Below are positions 25,401 through 38,389 of a stretch of DNA of 64,000 nucleotides, in pieces. A model generated the notes under the pieces. The model was not told where the DNA came from. It worked only from the letters and a program-made list of their open reading frames with translations, and made no database searches. Origin of the DNA: Paragyromitra xinjiangensis (lineage: Eukaryota > Ascomycota > Pezizomycetes > Pezizales > Discinaceae); NCBI GenBank assembly GCA_038503065.1, contig JBCAMK010000001.1, positions 4,030,001-4,094,000 of the forward strand, read 5' to 3'. The first letter of the stretch is position 1; every line of letters begins with the position of its first letter. A program made the position numbers and the translations under genes.

Positions 25401-26120
25401 AGACCCCACAGCGATGACAATCCTACCACAACCGCACTAAGCCTAGTCACCAAGATCATCCCTACAATCTCCACCAACTCAATTAACCCACCACGAAGCA
25501 TTATCAAGCTCTGACGGCTACCCGCATAACACCAAGACGCCTTAACCCTCCAAGAAATAGCTCTCACATCCAGCCCCCATAAACGGCCAGTACCATGAAA
25601 ATCATTTCCCAGAAACCACACTCCCCCAGGTACACTGACGTCGGACTTACTCGTGTAGCTCGGTCTTCTCCGCCAAGGGATCAACACTGATAGCCGTTTC
25701 CCTCACTCGTTTCGAACACACGATTATTAACCCAAGCGGAGTATCGGGTACTCCATCTCCACACATCGGTTAGAAACTCCCTTCACTACATGCCGTCCTC
25801 ACCAAGCCACTACTCTACCAACCCAAGAAAAGATCATTGAAATTACTTCCATCCATCCAGCTCAAAATTTCAAAATTCGAGTACTACGTCTACCTACTTG
25901 GCATGACGAAAAAAAACCCCCCCTCTGCCGCGATCTACCAACCGACCTCCATGCGTCACAAAACCCCCCCCCCATTCCTACCGGCTAGAATAGCCATTTC
26001 CGTAACGTTTGACAGGTTCCAACCGGCAACCCTGACTCCAGAAATGGTATGATTGTCATTACCACGCCATCCTGCGGACGACTACTGCAACAGACCGCTT
26101 CTCTGCTGAGTAGGGAACGA
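22464..26120. other. Gene-free region with repeat remnants
   Basis: No recognisable gene. Near 24460-24586 there are TTCCTATA/TTCTTATAGGGCGATCGTACTA strings like a right end of the pogo-like family, too decayed to delimit. Frames at 24622-24897 and 25334-25687 (minus) have no family and no splice context. Confidence 0.45.
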
Positions 26121-26266
26121 CCTCACCGTCATTGGTATAGAAAGAAAAATTTTCTCTTGTATGAAGCCAGGTAATATCACCATCGCCGACCGCTTCGTCG
26201 ACCTGGGATCGCCTCACCGTCATTAGTATAGGAAAATTTTCTCTTATGTGAAGCCAGGTAATATCA
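26121..26266. repeat. Two-copy tandem repeat, 91-bp period
   Basis: The segment starting CCTCACCGTCATT at 26121 recurs at 26212. Both copies run through an AAAATTTTCTCTT core to GAAGCCAGGTAATATCA. The copies differ at a few positions and by a small insertion, so the duplication is not recent. A minus-strand frame across it would carry the repeat as ITWLH-RENF, but the frame has no other support. Confidence 0.7.
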
Positions 26267-27214
26267 TTCGCATCCTCGTTGCCCAACCTGTTCGAAACCC
26301 AACATACAAATCCCAACCTGTCTATGATATGATCAAAAATACAAATATCCAAACCGCAGCGATATAAAAAAAAGAAAAGTCCAATGAGTAGATAGATGGA
26401 TAGTAAAACACCAAGTATCAATAAAATAAAAAAATGCAGGGCATAAAATCAGTAAAAAATAAGCAACGCAAGTCTAAACAATCCATTTCCCAACACTCCT
26501 TTCCTTCCCTCCCTTTCCCATTCATGCAACCAGTTTCCCGAAAAGCACGCACGCAGTAAAAAAAAAAAAGCAGAATGAATTCAAGCAAGGATGGTCAAAT
26601 TAAAGGAGAGAGCAAAAGATACCTTTTGTATTTTTTTTTCTCCCCCTCCTCTTCCACTCCTTGCTTCCTTCCCAATGAATGCTATATCCTCCCCATGATA
26701 ATATATGGTAAGTATATATACCCCCCCCCAAACCCTCCCAAGAAAGGAAAATATTACACAAAAGAAAGATTAATAGTTACAACGAAGGTAATTCAAATAC
26801 AAACTCTCAAAAAAAAGTTCATATTTCCTTCTCCGCCACGTGCATCTCCCAAATAAACGCGAAACCAAATGACGATGAAACACCCATAACAGAGAAAGAA
26901 TAAATGAAAAAAAAAATTATGCACTAAAAACCCAAGGTCCTCATCAAAAAAATACGAAATGCATCAACCTTCATGAGAAAAATGGACAGAATACCACCAA
27001 AAAGTACCCATAACAGAACACAATCCCATCCCTCTCCCAAAAGAAAAAAAATAGAAAACCCTTATCGTGTCAGAGCAAATGCAGTCCCAAATGCAAATAA
27101 AAAAACAAACCCAGAAACGGGAGCAAGTCATATAATATAATCAGTTCATGAAGAACGTAAGGAAATAAAGAAAGCATTGTAAGAAATCACATCGAAAAAA
27201 AAGTTGTCCATGGA
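26267..27214. other. A-rich region, probable 3' UTR of the kinase gene
   Basis: The plus strand is A-rich with several A and C homopolymers. It lies directly after the minus-strand kinase stop. No gene is seen; the proximal part is likely its 3' UTR. Confidence 0.4.
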
Positions 27215-30200
27215 TCACTCTGTCACAGTCTTCTCCTTCGTCCTTCCCCTAGAACTCCTTTTCTCCTTCCCTTCCTTCACTGTTCCGCTACTGCTTCGGC
27301 TTCTCCTTCTTGTGCGTGGCGGAGGAGGCGATTCCACAACGCTCAAAGGCCGCCTTGCCAACTCCGCCACAGCAATGCTCTCGCTGCGTGGCTTAATCTT
27401 CAAGACAAACCCACCATCGCTCTCTTCGCCCTCATCGCCACCATCTCCACACTGAGCTGCTTCATCTGCTTCGTCGATATCATGGTTTCGGTACAAGTTG
27501 GCGCTGTCACGATATGGTGTGCTAGGACGACCTCCACGGGGGTACTCGTATTCGCCATTATCGTTCAAAGCCTCTTCCTCTACAAGACCAGCAATAGAGC
27601 TCTTACGAGAATACCGGCTGTAGAAATCGCTGCTGATGGAGCTAGATTCCGACAGTACACTTGGCACTGAAGGAAAACTAGTCGAGTTGGTTAAACTCGA
27701 CCCCGCGGTAGTTGCGAATTGTTCTTCACTAGAGGATGAAACAAAGTGACCCTCTGAATTTCCATGATGCGGTAGCATAGGAGGGGGGACTGATTGATCA
27801 TCAAAAAACCCACTACGGGCTTTGCCATCAATCGCTATCGGTGGTGTAGGGGAATCTCGAGGGTAGTAGTAGCTTTCCTTAGACCATCCAGGAACACCGA
27901 GCGCCACAGAACTCGGTTGTGAGTACTTTTGATGTTCCTCCAGTTGCAATAATCGCTTTTGTTGCTCCCTTCCCCAAATCTTCTCCATAGAAGCGCTGTC
28001 ATCTGGGCTAGGGGGGCAGGGTTGACCGATATTCGAATCTGTTCCCAACGCTCCAAGCTTACGTCTGGCTTCTTCCGTTCGGCCAAGATCGGCCTTCCCC
28101 GGCATGCCACCCATGCCAACAGGCGAAAAGCGAGGAGATCTATCCAACGGTACGCTGGCTTCGATTTGTTCACAAGTGTAAGAATGGCGTCTGTATTGTG
28201 GAATCTGCACCTGCAATGATCCATGCCCATAAGCGTAGAAGGAGTGATCGCCACTTCGCAAATGCCCAGCGAGCACATCTCTAGCCCTTAAAGGGCTTCC
28301 CTCTCTACTGATTGGGTCTTTTCCCTTCTCTCCATTTTCAGACGACAGGCCTCCGCTTCTCATCCTACCCACAATCCTCTTAACACCATCTCTGAAAAGT
28401 CCGCCATTGCAATGTTGATGTGATGCTACTGCTGGTGCACTTTCACCTTTGATATCGCTAAAACGAGAATTTGAGCAAGTGCTTGGCGAACGATGACCAG
28501 AACTGGACTCGCTCCCGTGAGTATAGTGTCGCCTAGGCGAGCCGAGAAGGTTGATAGAAGGCCTCCTCCGTAACCTGTGACGCTCGGTCTCCGGATGTTG
28601 GTGTACAGGGCTAGCTCTTGAATTAGGGGTTGGAGGCCCGGTTCTGGAGTGCTCATGACTGACCAGAGGCTGTACGGTATCTGTAGACGCTGCGCTACTG
28701 TTTGTCGGAAAACTTGTCATCGAAGGACGCCTGTCCTCATTCCATGAAACTCCACCCATCCACTGCAACTCATTATCGTCGTAATACCCCTGTAGATGCT
28801 GTGCGGCATCCTCTGGCTCCCACTTGCGCTCCGATTTCTTGTCCTTCCCATCTTTTGAATCCTTAGAAGCGACATCAGCTGTGCTACTAGCTCGTTTTCG
28901 AAGCCCCCGGTACCAGGCGCCCGCTTTCTTCATCGCACTACGAGCTCTGTTAAGAACACCAGCGCTAGAGACAGCCTTTTCGACATCCTCAACGGTAACT
29001 TCAATCCTATTACCGTCCGACATTCTCTCTGGGTCAGTTTCCTCAACCCAGGAACATGGATCTTTGATGCCGTAAAGAACCCAAGGGTGTCGCTTGACTT
29101 CTTTCAAGGTGATTCGCTTCGATGGATCTTTGATCAAGAGCCGTTTCAGGAGATCCTTGAGGTCATTATCAACAGGCTCAGTCTCCATCTCAAGAAGCTC
29201 CTCGGGAGAGGGTGAACTCCGTGGCCTCGAATGGGCAGGAGTTATTTTCTCTGAGCGTATTCGGCGATTAGGAATCATAAGCTCTTCTTTCGCGATGCAG
29301 TGGAGCAACTGAAATTCGTTATCCGCCATGAACGGACAGCGAGCGAATAAAAGACAGTACAATGTAACTCCGAGAGCCCATACGTCAATTGCGCTAGTGA
29401 TTTGCGGGCGAGGTTTTAAGGGGTCTATAAGCAAAGTCAGTTTGCTGAAAATGATACTAAAAGGATAGCAATAAAAATAAAATAAAGGACATGCTCAAAA
29501 TAAAAACGTGGCTCCAAAAGAATGCCGAGAGATCCAAAAGCAGTGACAAGCGATAATTAAGCGATAATACACACCAATATAGCAAAGCTCTGGGGCAAAG
29601 AACGCTGGTGTTCCAGCCGTTTTGGCGAGTTCAACGTCGCTCTGCTCCAAACCTGTAGGCTCGTCTGTACCAGTACCTTCACCGTCGTCGTCGTCCCGGA
29701 TTGGCCTTCCAAGAAAACTCACGCCAAAGTCAGAGATTTTGACGCGGTGATCCTTTGTCCACAAGAGATTTGCAGGCTTGATATCGCGGTGAATGATTCC
29801 ATGATAGTGTAGATACTCTAAACCTAACACAGTGTCACGGAAAGTGCTGCGGGCTTGCTCGATTGTTAATGCTGGAACATAATTCAGATCTTCAGCGCTG
29901 TCCCAGTCAGATTCGCTATCAGATGAATATTCAGCTACAGAAGGAGGTAACTGCTCAGTATCGGAGTCGAGGGGAGGAAGATCAGCTGAAGATATTGGGG
30001 GAAGCTTCGGTAGCATTGGTGGACGGTGCTCTGAAGCCGACGATGACTCCGAATCAGACGCAAATTCCAATGACCAAAATTGACCGCCCTTCTTTCTCCG
30101 CCTGCGGCGCTTTTTACGACGCCATGTGTCCTCACCTTCGCCTTCACCACTTTCCGCCAATTCCTTTGATCGGTTGATCCTATCTGCAAACTCTCGCCGC

Positions 30201-31036
30201 AGACGCCGACGCTCCCGACCGAGGACATCACGATCTCCTTCCTTCCTCCATACGATTTCGCCCAGTTGAACGTATTCTAGAATCAAGTAAACTTTCTTGC
30301 TTTGAGGGTCGTCAATGACTTCCAGAAGTCGTACAACGTTCTCATGACGACATTTCTTCAAGATGGCAATTTCCCTCCGAACCTTCTTTTCAGATTCCCC
30401 ATTGCCACGTTGACCCAATCGAGGGCGCCCTTGCGTCCGTTCGACGATTTTGATCGCTACAAGCTCGCCGGTATCGATATCCATGCCGAGTTTAACCTTG
30501 CCGTGCACTCCACGGCCAATCTCATCTATTATCGAGTAATGGTTAATGATCTTGCGCCCTGAGATTGGGTCGAAATCGAGATCGAGCAGATGAGTTTCTC
30601 GCACGGGCTGGGGCTGTTCTGCCTGCTGTCGGTATTGGCTGGGGTGGAGGTGAGGGCCATTTTCGAATTTTCGAGGGTTTTCTGGCGGAGGAGGAGTGTA
30701 GAGACTCGGTGATGACACGGGCGTGGGAGGTGTGGGATTCCGGCTGTGAGTACCTAGAGAATGATGAAGAGACCAGATGGAAGCGGTGGAGGTGTGTCGA
30801 GACGTTGTAGCCGAGGTGTTGTTTGAGTGGGAATGGTGGTCCATTGTACCATACGAGGGAGAATAGTCTTCACGAGGACATACCCTTGTAGTAGCAGCGT
30901 GAGGGTGAGGTGGTGGAGGGGGAGGATGTTGAGGTGGAGGAATGGTGTGGTGTTGAGGGAGATGTGTGGAAGGCAGAGGGGGATGGTTGTTGTTATGGAA
31001 AGAATGGTGGCTGCTGCTCTGAGCGGAGGACCTCAT
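27215..31036 (-). CDS. Calcium/calmodulin-dependent protein kinase kinase-like Ser/Thr kinase (CMKC/Ssp1/Sak1 type)
   Basis: This kinase is expected to activate AMPK/Snf1 or CaM kinases by T-loop phosphorylation. Model: complement of 27215..29424 and 29575..31036, 1223 aa. The intron (donor GTGTGT, acceptor TTATAG) joins APELCYI to DPLKPRPQITSAIDVWALG, matching relatives. Residues 1-150 are His/Pro/Ser-rich. The kinase domain runs from about 166 to 590: glycine loop GRGVHGKV, Lys196 in VAIK, an RP-type insert (GRPRLG) typical of CaMKKs, catalytic HRDIKPANLL (Asp418), DFG at 436-438 and activation segment AGTPAFFAPE. Between residues about 262 and 388 an insert carries an Arg/Lys block (304-317) and an acidic Ser-rich stretch, splitting the N-lobe hinge from HRD. 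The long C-tail is Ser/Pro-rich with RRxS sites. Calmodulin binding was not located. The family call is strong; which substrate it uses is inference. Confidence 0.92.
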
Positions 31037-32143
31037 CGTGACGCCCTTTTTGTCAATGGCATCCTGGGTTGGGACTCACAGCAGAAAGAGTCGGGAGTTC
31101 AGACGAATGGAGGATGTGGCAAGCGAAAGAGGGGTTAGCGGTGAAGCGGGAGCTCGGTGCGACGGTGGAACAGAGCAAGAAGTTCGAGCAAGTGCAAGAG
31201 CAGCAGGAGGAAAGAGCTGGCACAGGCAAAGGGCGGGCGGACAAAGGAGCGACACAAGTGGGCGACGAGCTATTTGGGGGGGGGTGGCGGGTGAGACACT
31301 CTCACGATGGTTGTGTGAAGCGAGTCGGGGCGTTGGAGTTGGAGTGAAAAGCGAGAAATGTGGAAGTGGACGCGGAAAGCCGTCGTGTGGTGTTAGTGGA
31401 TGAAGTGGGGACCCCGAACAAGAACAGGAGTGGAGTGGAGTCGGGCTCGTGTGTCTGTATGTATGTATGCAGAGGAGTCTCTGGAGTCTGCGGGCCAGGG
31501 TTGAGAAGAGATAGAGCCGGAAAAAAATAAAATGATTGCTGCAGCAGGCAAGCACAAAGTGAGTAGTAGCAGCAGCAGCAGCCAGAATAGAACAATCCTG
31601 CTCCTACACCCGAAGGAATAAAGCGAGGTAATTTGGGGGAGCGAGTGAGCGAGGGTAAAGCAAGAAAGCGAGATAGACAAGAAAGATAAAGAGATCTATC
31701 AGCCAGTCCAGAGATCCATCAAACGGATATTCCAAAGTATCGTGAGATTATGCTTCCAAGGCTTCAGGTGTTGAGTGCCAACTGGAGCCTGTCTAACTGT
31801 CCCAACTTTTCTGTTGCAAGGGAGCCCACAGAGTCGCACGGAAGACGAAACGCTGGGGTGAACTCCCGATCAAATCGCTACACACCACGCCAAGGAGCAC
31901 TGATTGAATGGCCCCCCTTCCCACTATGCGCGAAATAACTCGTCGGAATCGCGCTATGCTCGTTCTGGGTATAGCTGCCCGTCGCTCATTGGCCCGACTG
32001 GGGGACACTCGCAGATCCTGAGCGATGGTGCAGGCCCGATGGGCGACGGGCTATGATGCTATGATGCTCCAAGTCCTCGAGAGGCAGACCCGAGTGCCGC
32101 TCACTGGTGCTCGACGGTGCTCAGCACTCCGTTTCCTCGGAAT

Positions 32144-32145
32144 GG

Positions 32146-32177
<32 letters not shown>
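32144..32177. repeat. GGCA microsatellite, about 8.5 copies
   Basis: An uninterrupted run of the tetranucleotide GGCA, 34 bases, about 1.1 kb upstream of the kinase start. Confidence 0.95.
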
Positions 32178-35100
32178 TTCTCCTCTGCTGGGTTCCTAGC
32201 TAACCGACCTCTAGCTGCCGCGCTACCTACGTATAGGGTATACGGCTTTGCTATCGTCGTCGCCGGTGACCGATCCGCTGCAAGCGACCCTCGGCCGGTC
32301 CGCGTGCTGACATATTCAAAGGAATACATACAGCACAGCACGGTACATACCTGCTCTATACGGAGCGAGCGGCGTCTCTCTGTCTGTCTGTCTCGGCTCG
32401 GAAGCATAGAAACGAGAATGACGAACGATGATGAAGAGGCGAGAGAACATGTTTGAGTGCTCTCCCCTCCCTCCAATCCTAATCCTTGCCCTCAATCTTT
32501 TTTTTTTGACCAGTCGCAAGCTACGCTGCAAGGATCGGACCACTTCTCGTCAACGGACAGACACAGGGCAACCTCTGTCCACCGTCCGAGCGCATGTTTC
32601 GCTTAGTTCCTTTTTCCCACCTCTTCTCCCCCCCCCAAATTCACCTCTTCACGATAACCGTTGTGGGCCTGTTTTGGCGGTGACCGAGGCAACAGCAATA
32701 ACGAATATCCCAGAATGCCTCTGTTCGGCAGTTCCAATCCAACAGTGCTCTACATCAATCACAACTCTGCGTTCCGCAGCAATAACTAGTCTGCACGCGG
32801 AATCCCGTGCACTGAAACTGGGGAAAATAACATGGGGACGTGGTTTTGTAAAGTGGTCACGTAGGATTATGATGTACATGTAGTAGATACGTGCGTGGCG
32901 GTTCATTCGCCGGCATAGTTTATTAGGAGGGGGGGCTAAAGAAAAAAGCAAATCTCACGATGTTTTTTTTCCTTCTTTTCTTGTTGTTCGGGGTTAAGGA
33001 GAGAATTGAATGTGTGCAAGCGCTGAAGCGCTTCGCCGAGGGTGAACTCGGGACAGAACACCTTTACAATCAATCTGCACTCACCGCATCCGGCTTGCGG
33101 CAGAGAACAAGTGTTCCCCTAGCAGCAGCTTCTCGTTCTGTCATTGACTCTTGCGGGTTTCCTTCCCCCCTCCTCCTTTCGTAAGCCTGTTTCGCCGTTG
33201 TCGTAAAGCCTGTTCTTGTTCCCTCACGATGGAATATTACTTTCACGATCCTCAGGCTCGTCTTGATTGTAGATACGACCAGATGCGCCACTCTCCCCTT
33301 CACTACCGGAAAAGTCTGGAATTCTGACTGACAGGACAAAGGCGTTCCTGTCCTGTAGTCATTTCCACCTCCCTCGGAGCTGCAGTTACTGCCAGTGTGT
33401 CTTTCCCGGCTCTTGTTGCCATCTCGACGAGTTTATTTTGCTCTCTCTCTTCATCCCCCCATCTACCCCATATCCGAATACTTGTCATTATTAGACGCAC
33501 ATGAAATAATATCTGCCGCGTGGGCTTCTACGTTTTATGACAGAAATACTTAAGCAAGAACATGTCCTTATGTAAAGTAGGAGGCATCATACCCGGCGCT
33601 GTGTCTCGATGTGCCGCCGTCCATCCTCATTCAGCAGGAAAAAAAAAAAAAAAGAAAAAAAAAGAAAAACGAAACCTTATTTTCCCTCGTCTACGGCTAA
33701 GCTGGAGGGGAGGGAGGCAGAGGGGGGGAAGCACAAGAATAAGCCCTTGCATTGCAGGCATCAGCATCTCCGCTGTTTCTCCACATAAAAACCCATGACA
33801 AAAGAGGGAAAACACGGAAGAAAAAAGGAAAAATGGGTTATTTTGGTGCATATGGAGAAGGGATCTAGAAATCTAGATCCTACGAAGAGAAGGAGGAGAA
33901 GAAGAAAATAATGGTAAAAATAAAATATAAAACTGTTTCTTTATACGTACTGCAGATGCGAGAGATTCCTATACCTTGCTGGATGGGAATTAATTGTTAT
34001 GTATAGCTATAGTGAGGATTTCCTCACCGGCGCACTGCGCTTAGCGAAAGGCTTTTGTGGGAGGTTTTTTTCTTCTTCGAAGGAATTTGCCGGTTTGCCT
34101 TCTCTCTGTGGAATTATGCCGCTTTGCACGAGCTTTTTCTAAAAACCCTCTTGCCTGATATACCCATGTCATCTAGATTCCCGAGGTCCCGATGATCCCA
34201 AGAGAAAAGGCGAGATATTTTTCCGTTTCCCTCACACGCGTACGGAGCAAATAAGGATCCTCCGGAGGACCTCCCTTGAAAGGTGATGTCTGGGCCCATA
34301 GTAAAGTAACATCGACTGAGTACTCGTCAGTTGGACTGGGATTCCAGTCCCCTCGATCGACGTGAGATCGCCAACCGCCAAAAAAAGAAAACCCGCAACC
34401 CTTTAGTTAATCCGCGTGGGTTCTCTTGCTTCTCTTCGCGATTAATCGATTGCCGATCTGCTTAAGCCCGAGAAGTGACTGAGATCAACCACGCCGGGGT
34501 AGACCTGAGCAGAAGTGAATAGAATTAAGGAAGGAGAAGAGGGAAATGCACGACGCGTGAACCGGACGCCGTCATGCTTGTTGCCGTGATATTCAATCAA
34601 TTATGCAGACAGGCTAAAGTTGCATAAAACAGATAGATGGTGTTGGTGGGGTCTGCACTGCGGAAAGATCTACAACGGAGACTATGAACGTCCGCCGAAA
34701 AAATAAATGATTTTTTTCTTCCTCCCTCCCTCCCGGCTTTGACCAAATGCAAGATCCCCGAGGTAGAAGATATCAAATGGGAACTGGATGACACTCTGGA
34801 TTCCGATAGCCCTCGAGTCCCCTTCCCTTCATTACCCAGAAGCGAAGCCCCAAGATCCAGATGCGTAAATACACGCATATGTATAGTGCTCGTACACCAC
34901 CACCGACACCCGTACTCATCGGTCTACCGCGACTCACTTTCTTACTTTGAGGGATGGGGGGGGGCGGCAGGCGGATCGTCACCAACCGCGGTATCGGATA
35001 TCGAGCGTCTTTCCGCCCGAGCTAAGCACACGACTGAAGTAGGTAATTCGTTTATGGCGTTTACTTGTGTTCGAGACAGGGACTTATTGGGTGCGCCGTA

Positions 35101-38100
35101 CACAAACTCAAGGCTTTAAAGTTTTTGACTTTTTTCCCTCTAATCGTATGATTCGCGTTTCTTCACCAGCCCACATGCGATGCTGATACCTGCATACCTG
35201 ATGAGGTGGATGCCAGTGGATGGAAGGGAATAGGTGTATGCAGAGCACATGTACCGGGATGGCAGAGCACAGTAGAGTAACAGCGAGCGTAAGGCCCTCC
35301 TGCCTGCGAAATGTAGAACTGCTACATGATAGAGAAGAGTAGGTACACCACATGTACATATGTATGTACCGGCAATCTGCCGCTGCTGTGCTGTTCTCCT
35401 CCATGAACTCTGGTCCCGTTCCTTTGATCCAACGTGGATCCCCCGGACCCGGCCTGAGTGGGCAGGTAGCCCTTCTGGGATGTCCCGCAGGGATTTATTT
35501 GCGAATCAGGTACCGGTGTGATATTTCCTCGTGAGGCAAGCGAGCGAAACGGCACCGCGGAAACAGCAGATTATTTGTTCGGCTGATTCCGGTACGGACG
35601 TAGGAAACTCCCAAGTACGCGCGTATACAACACATACTCTACACGGGACACACGTATCCGCAAAACGGGACGTCTAGGTACTCTATATCTGCGTTTAGAG
35701 CTGTTCGTTCTATGGTCGGGTAGGGGTAGGGTAGAGTGGGTATGTAAGATTCCAGTCCCAGACCGAATTTCCCTCCAATAACCGAAACAGTGTTCACATC
35801 TGTGGTGATCCCCGCGGCAAAAGAGTTAGGTACAAAGTACCTACAGTAGTACTATACTTAGGTCTCAGTGGATAAAACCTAACACCTGGCTGATATACCT
35901 CTGCAGGCCGTATCCTTATCTATATGATGTTGTTTCGAATTCGTGTCGCGTCCAAGTCAAATCCTCAGTCCGGCACGAAATTTGAAATTAATAAAAAACC
36001 CTCAGCGGGTGTCCGACTTCCGTAGGGGGGTCGGTCGGTGGTGTACCACTACCGCCCTCCCCCCCCGGTAGAAGCCGGATTAATCTTGATATCGGTATCT
36101 ACGAGGTTGCAGATGCGGGTCCCATCCCTATCTCTCTGTTTATAGGAACTGAAACTTTGTCTCAGCAAAATGTACTGTCCAAGCATATGAACATCGACAT
36201 CGACCTTTGAAGGGCTCATCGAAACGTATATTTTAAAACTAGATACATACCTACATTCCAACCCCGGCTACAGGACCGAACGGTATTGCACCCCCGGACG
36301 AATGAAGTCACGGTAAACACTGTACCAAGGCGATAAACAGGATCTCGCCCTAGGGTTCGTAGTAAGCTTTGCAATTAGCACGGACCCACGATCAACCCTT
36401 TTCTGATAATCGCGCATCGCGAAAGTTTGTGTTTCATGTGCGCATTGCGAGCCCTGGCATAAATAAAGTAACTCAAGGGAGGGTTGCACGATGGGGGGGG
36501 AAAGGGAAAAAAAAAAACCGAGAGTAACGATGGCATGTCAACTTTATCGTTTTGGGACTACTACAAGACTATCAGTTAATCTATGAATGTGCGGTATGCG
36601 GTGCCGGCTTTGAGGATCCTAGTGTTTAACTGGATAAATGTGGACTATATTATCCTGCGATGCAATTGATGGGCTTACGCTGGGGTGGATGTACTCTATG
36701 TTCCCCCACATTTTTCATATGCTTGGGGAGCACGGAATTAAAGAAAACCTGGTCGAGCACGACTGAGCTCCGGCATGGGTTCTCTGTTGAGTCAAAGGAG
36801 CGTAATCAGAAGAGTCAATAGCCGGAACACATATAATCACGAGTGGTGGAAGAGGAGGAGGAGAAAAATTGCTCAGCTTGAGCTACTAATCATAAAACCT
36901 TGATAGCTATCACCTAATCATTACTGACAGGTCCTTTTTCTTTAGGTTACTTCTGAGCTAGACTACATGTAGGTAGCTCAGATGGTTATGGTAGGGTGGT
37001 AGTTTGTTTTTGTCAGAAGCTATAGCTATAACTATACCTACTACAAACCCGTATCTCTGTATTTATGTGGGATCGTTTTCCGAATTCACTCGGAGATGGG
37101 GTCTGTTTCTTGGAAACTGGATCGGAATCCGAACTTCCGGCTGGGAGGGTTTTGGTACCATGGAATATCCTGTTTTTATGTGTAGTTACACATACCAGCG
37201 TATCACCTGAGGTAGTCTATTTTAATGGATTCACGGTGAGCTTTTTACGTTAAAGCTTCCCTTGGGTTGGGCATTTGCCGTCTTTTTGTTCTTACGGGCA
37301 CTATAATTTGAAGTTCGTGCGACCTCCGGGCCCCGGAGGGTTTGGTGGAAATAGGTTGGGAGAGGGCGAGAGGAATGGTCTTTGCTGAGGTGAAACGCGT
37401 AAGATTTTAGCTGCAAGATGCTATCGAACCATCGATATTTTGTTTGCTTATATCATCTAAGGAACATGCTTATCCCTAGCTATAGCTAGAGTTGTCCCGA
37501 GTTTCAGGAAGGGGCTAAGTGCGATAAACGTAATCTCCACCTATTAGGCGTCCCCTAGAGGTAGCTATAGTTTCTTGCCCTAGCACTGGTCCTGGCTTAT
37601 ACTACATGTGTTTCCTCGTGGTTCTTGATTTTAAAGTCCTTCGATGTGTTGAAAGAAATCAATAAGCACAAAGTATCACTCGGTTTGGGTCGGGGTAGAA
37701 TTTGCCTAATTTACTTTTAGCAGGATGGCATAGTGGAATTACAGATCCAATAGCTCCTTGAGCTTGGGGGGTATGGGATAGTATTTATCGTAGATGTTAC
37801 TCCACTATGTGTTCAATGTAGCTGGTTTGGATGGGTGTACGGGCTAGACCGATACCTGACCATAGCTAGTGTTGGGCTTACCTCAATATGATCCTAGCAA
37901 ATAGGATAAGTCTTCAGTTTCACCTTGTTCTATATTTCATTTAGTACCGTTCACTGTGCCTTTGAGATCACAAGGCTCTATGGGGGTTCTTCACTTAGTT
38001 CCTTTAGGATGGCTGGTAATATGGCGGGAAATGCCACGGTATCGAGGCCATGCAAGATCCTAGGAACTGCTCAAAGGCTACGAGAGGCATTTAAGCTCTG

Positions 38101-38362
38101 CCAGCGACTCTTGAGTGTCTCTCGAGGGTTTGGCTGGGTGAGTGGTGTTGTAGGTTAGTGGGGGATGAGAACGAAAATCATGAATAGTCACTCGACTCTC
38201 CTAAGTCATGCATTGTAGAAAATATACCGATTGACGCAATGAAACTAAGCATAGGAAAAATCTTCCCTATACGCGGTACTATTCTGTCTCTTAAGTTTCT
38301 CCAAATTCGCCGCCTTAGCTTTCTTTGACCGAATGCCGAATAGCGCGAGTAGTACTAGCAGC

Positions 38363-38389
38363 TAGATAGATAGATAGATAGATAGATAG
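38363..38389. repeat. TAGA microsatellite, about 6.75 copies
   Basis: An uninterrupted run of TAGA, 27 bases, in the large gene-free region. Confidence 0.95.

Noticed and set aside
24622..25687. Minus-strand frames rich in Gly, Leu and Trp
   Set aside because: No family, no plausible splice chain and no start context; left as gene-free.
32025..32456. 143-residue frame across the GGCA repeat
   Set aside because: The long frame is carried by the microsatellite and is matched by a frame of similar length on the other strand.
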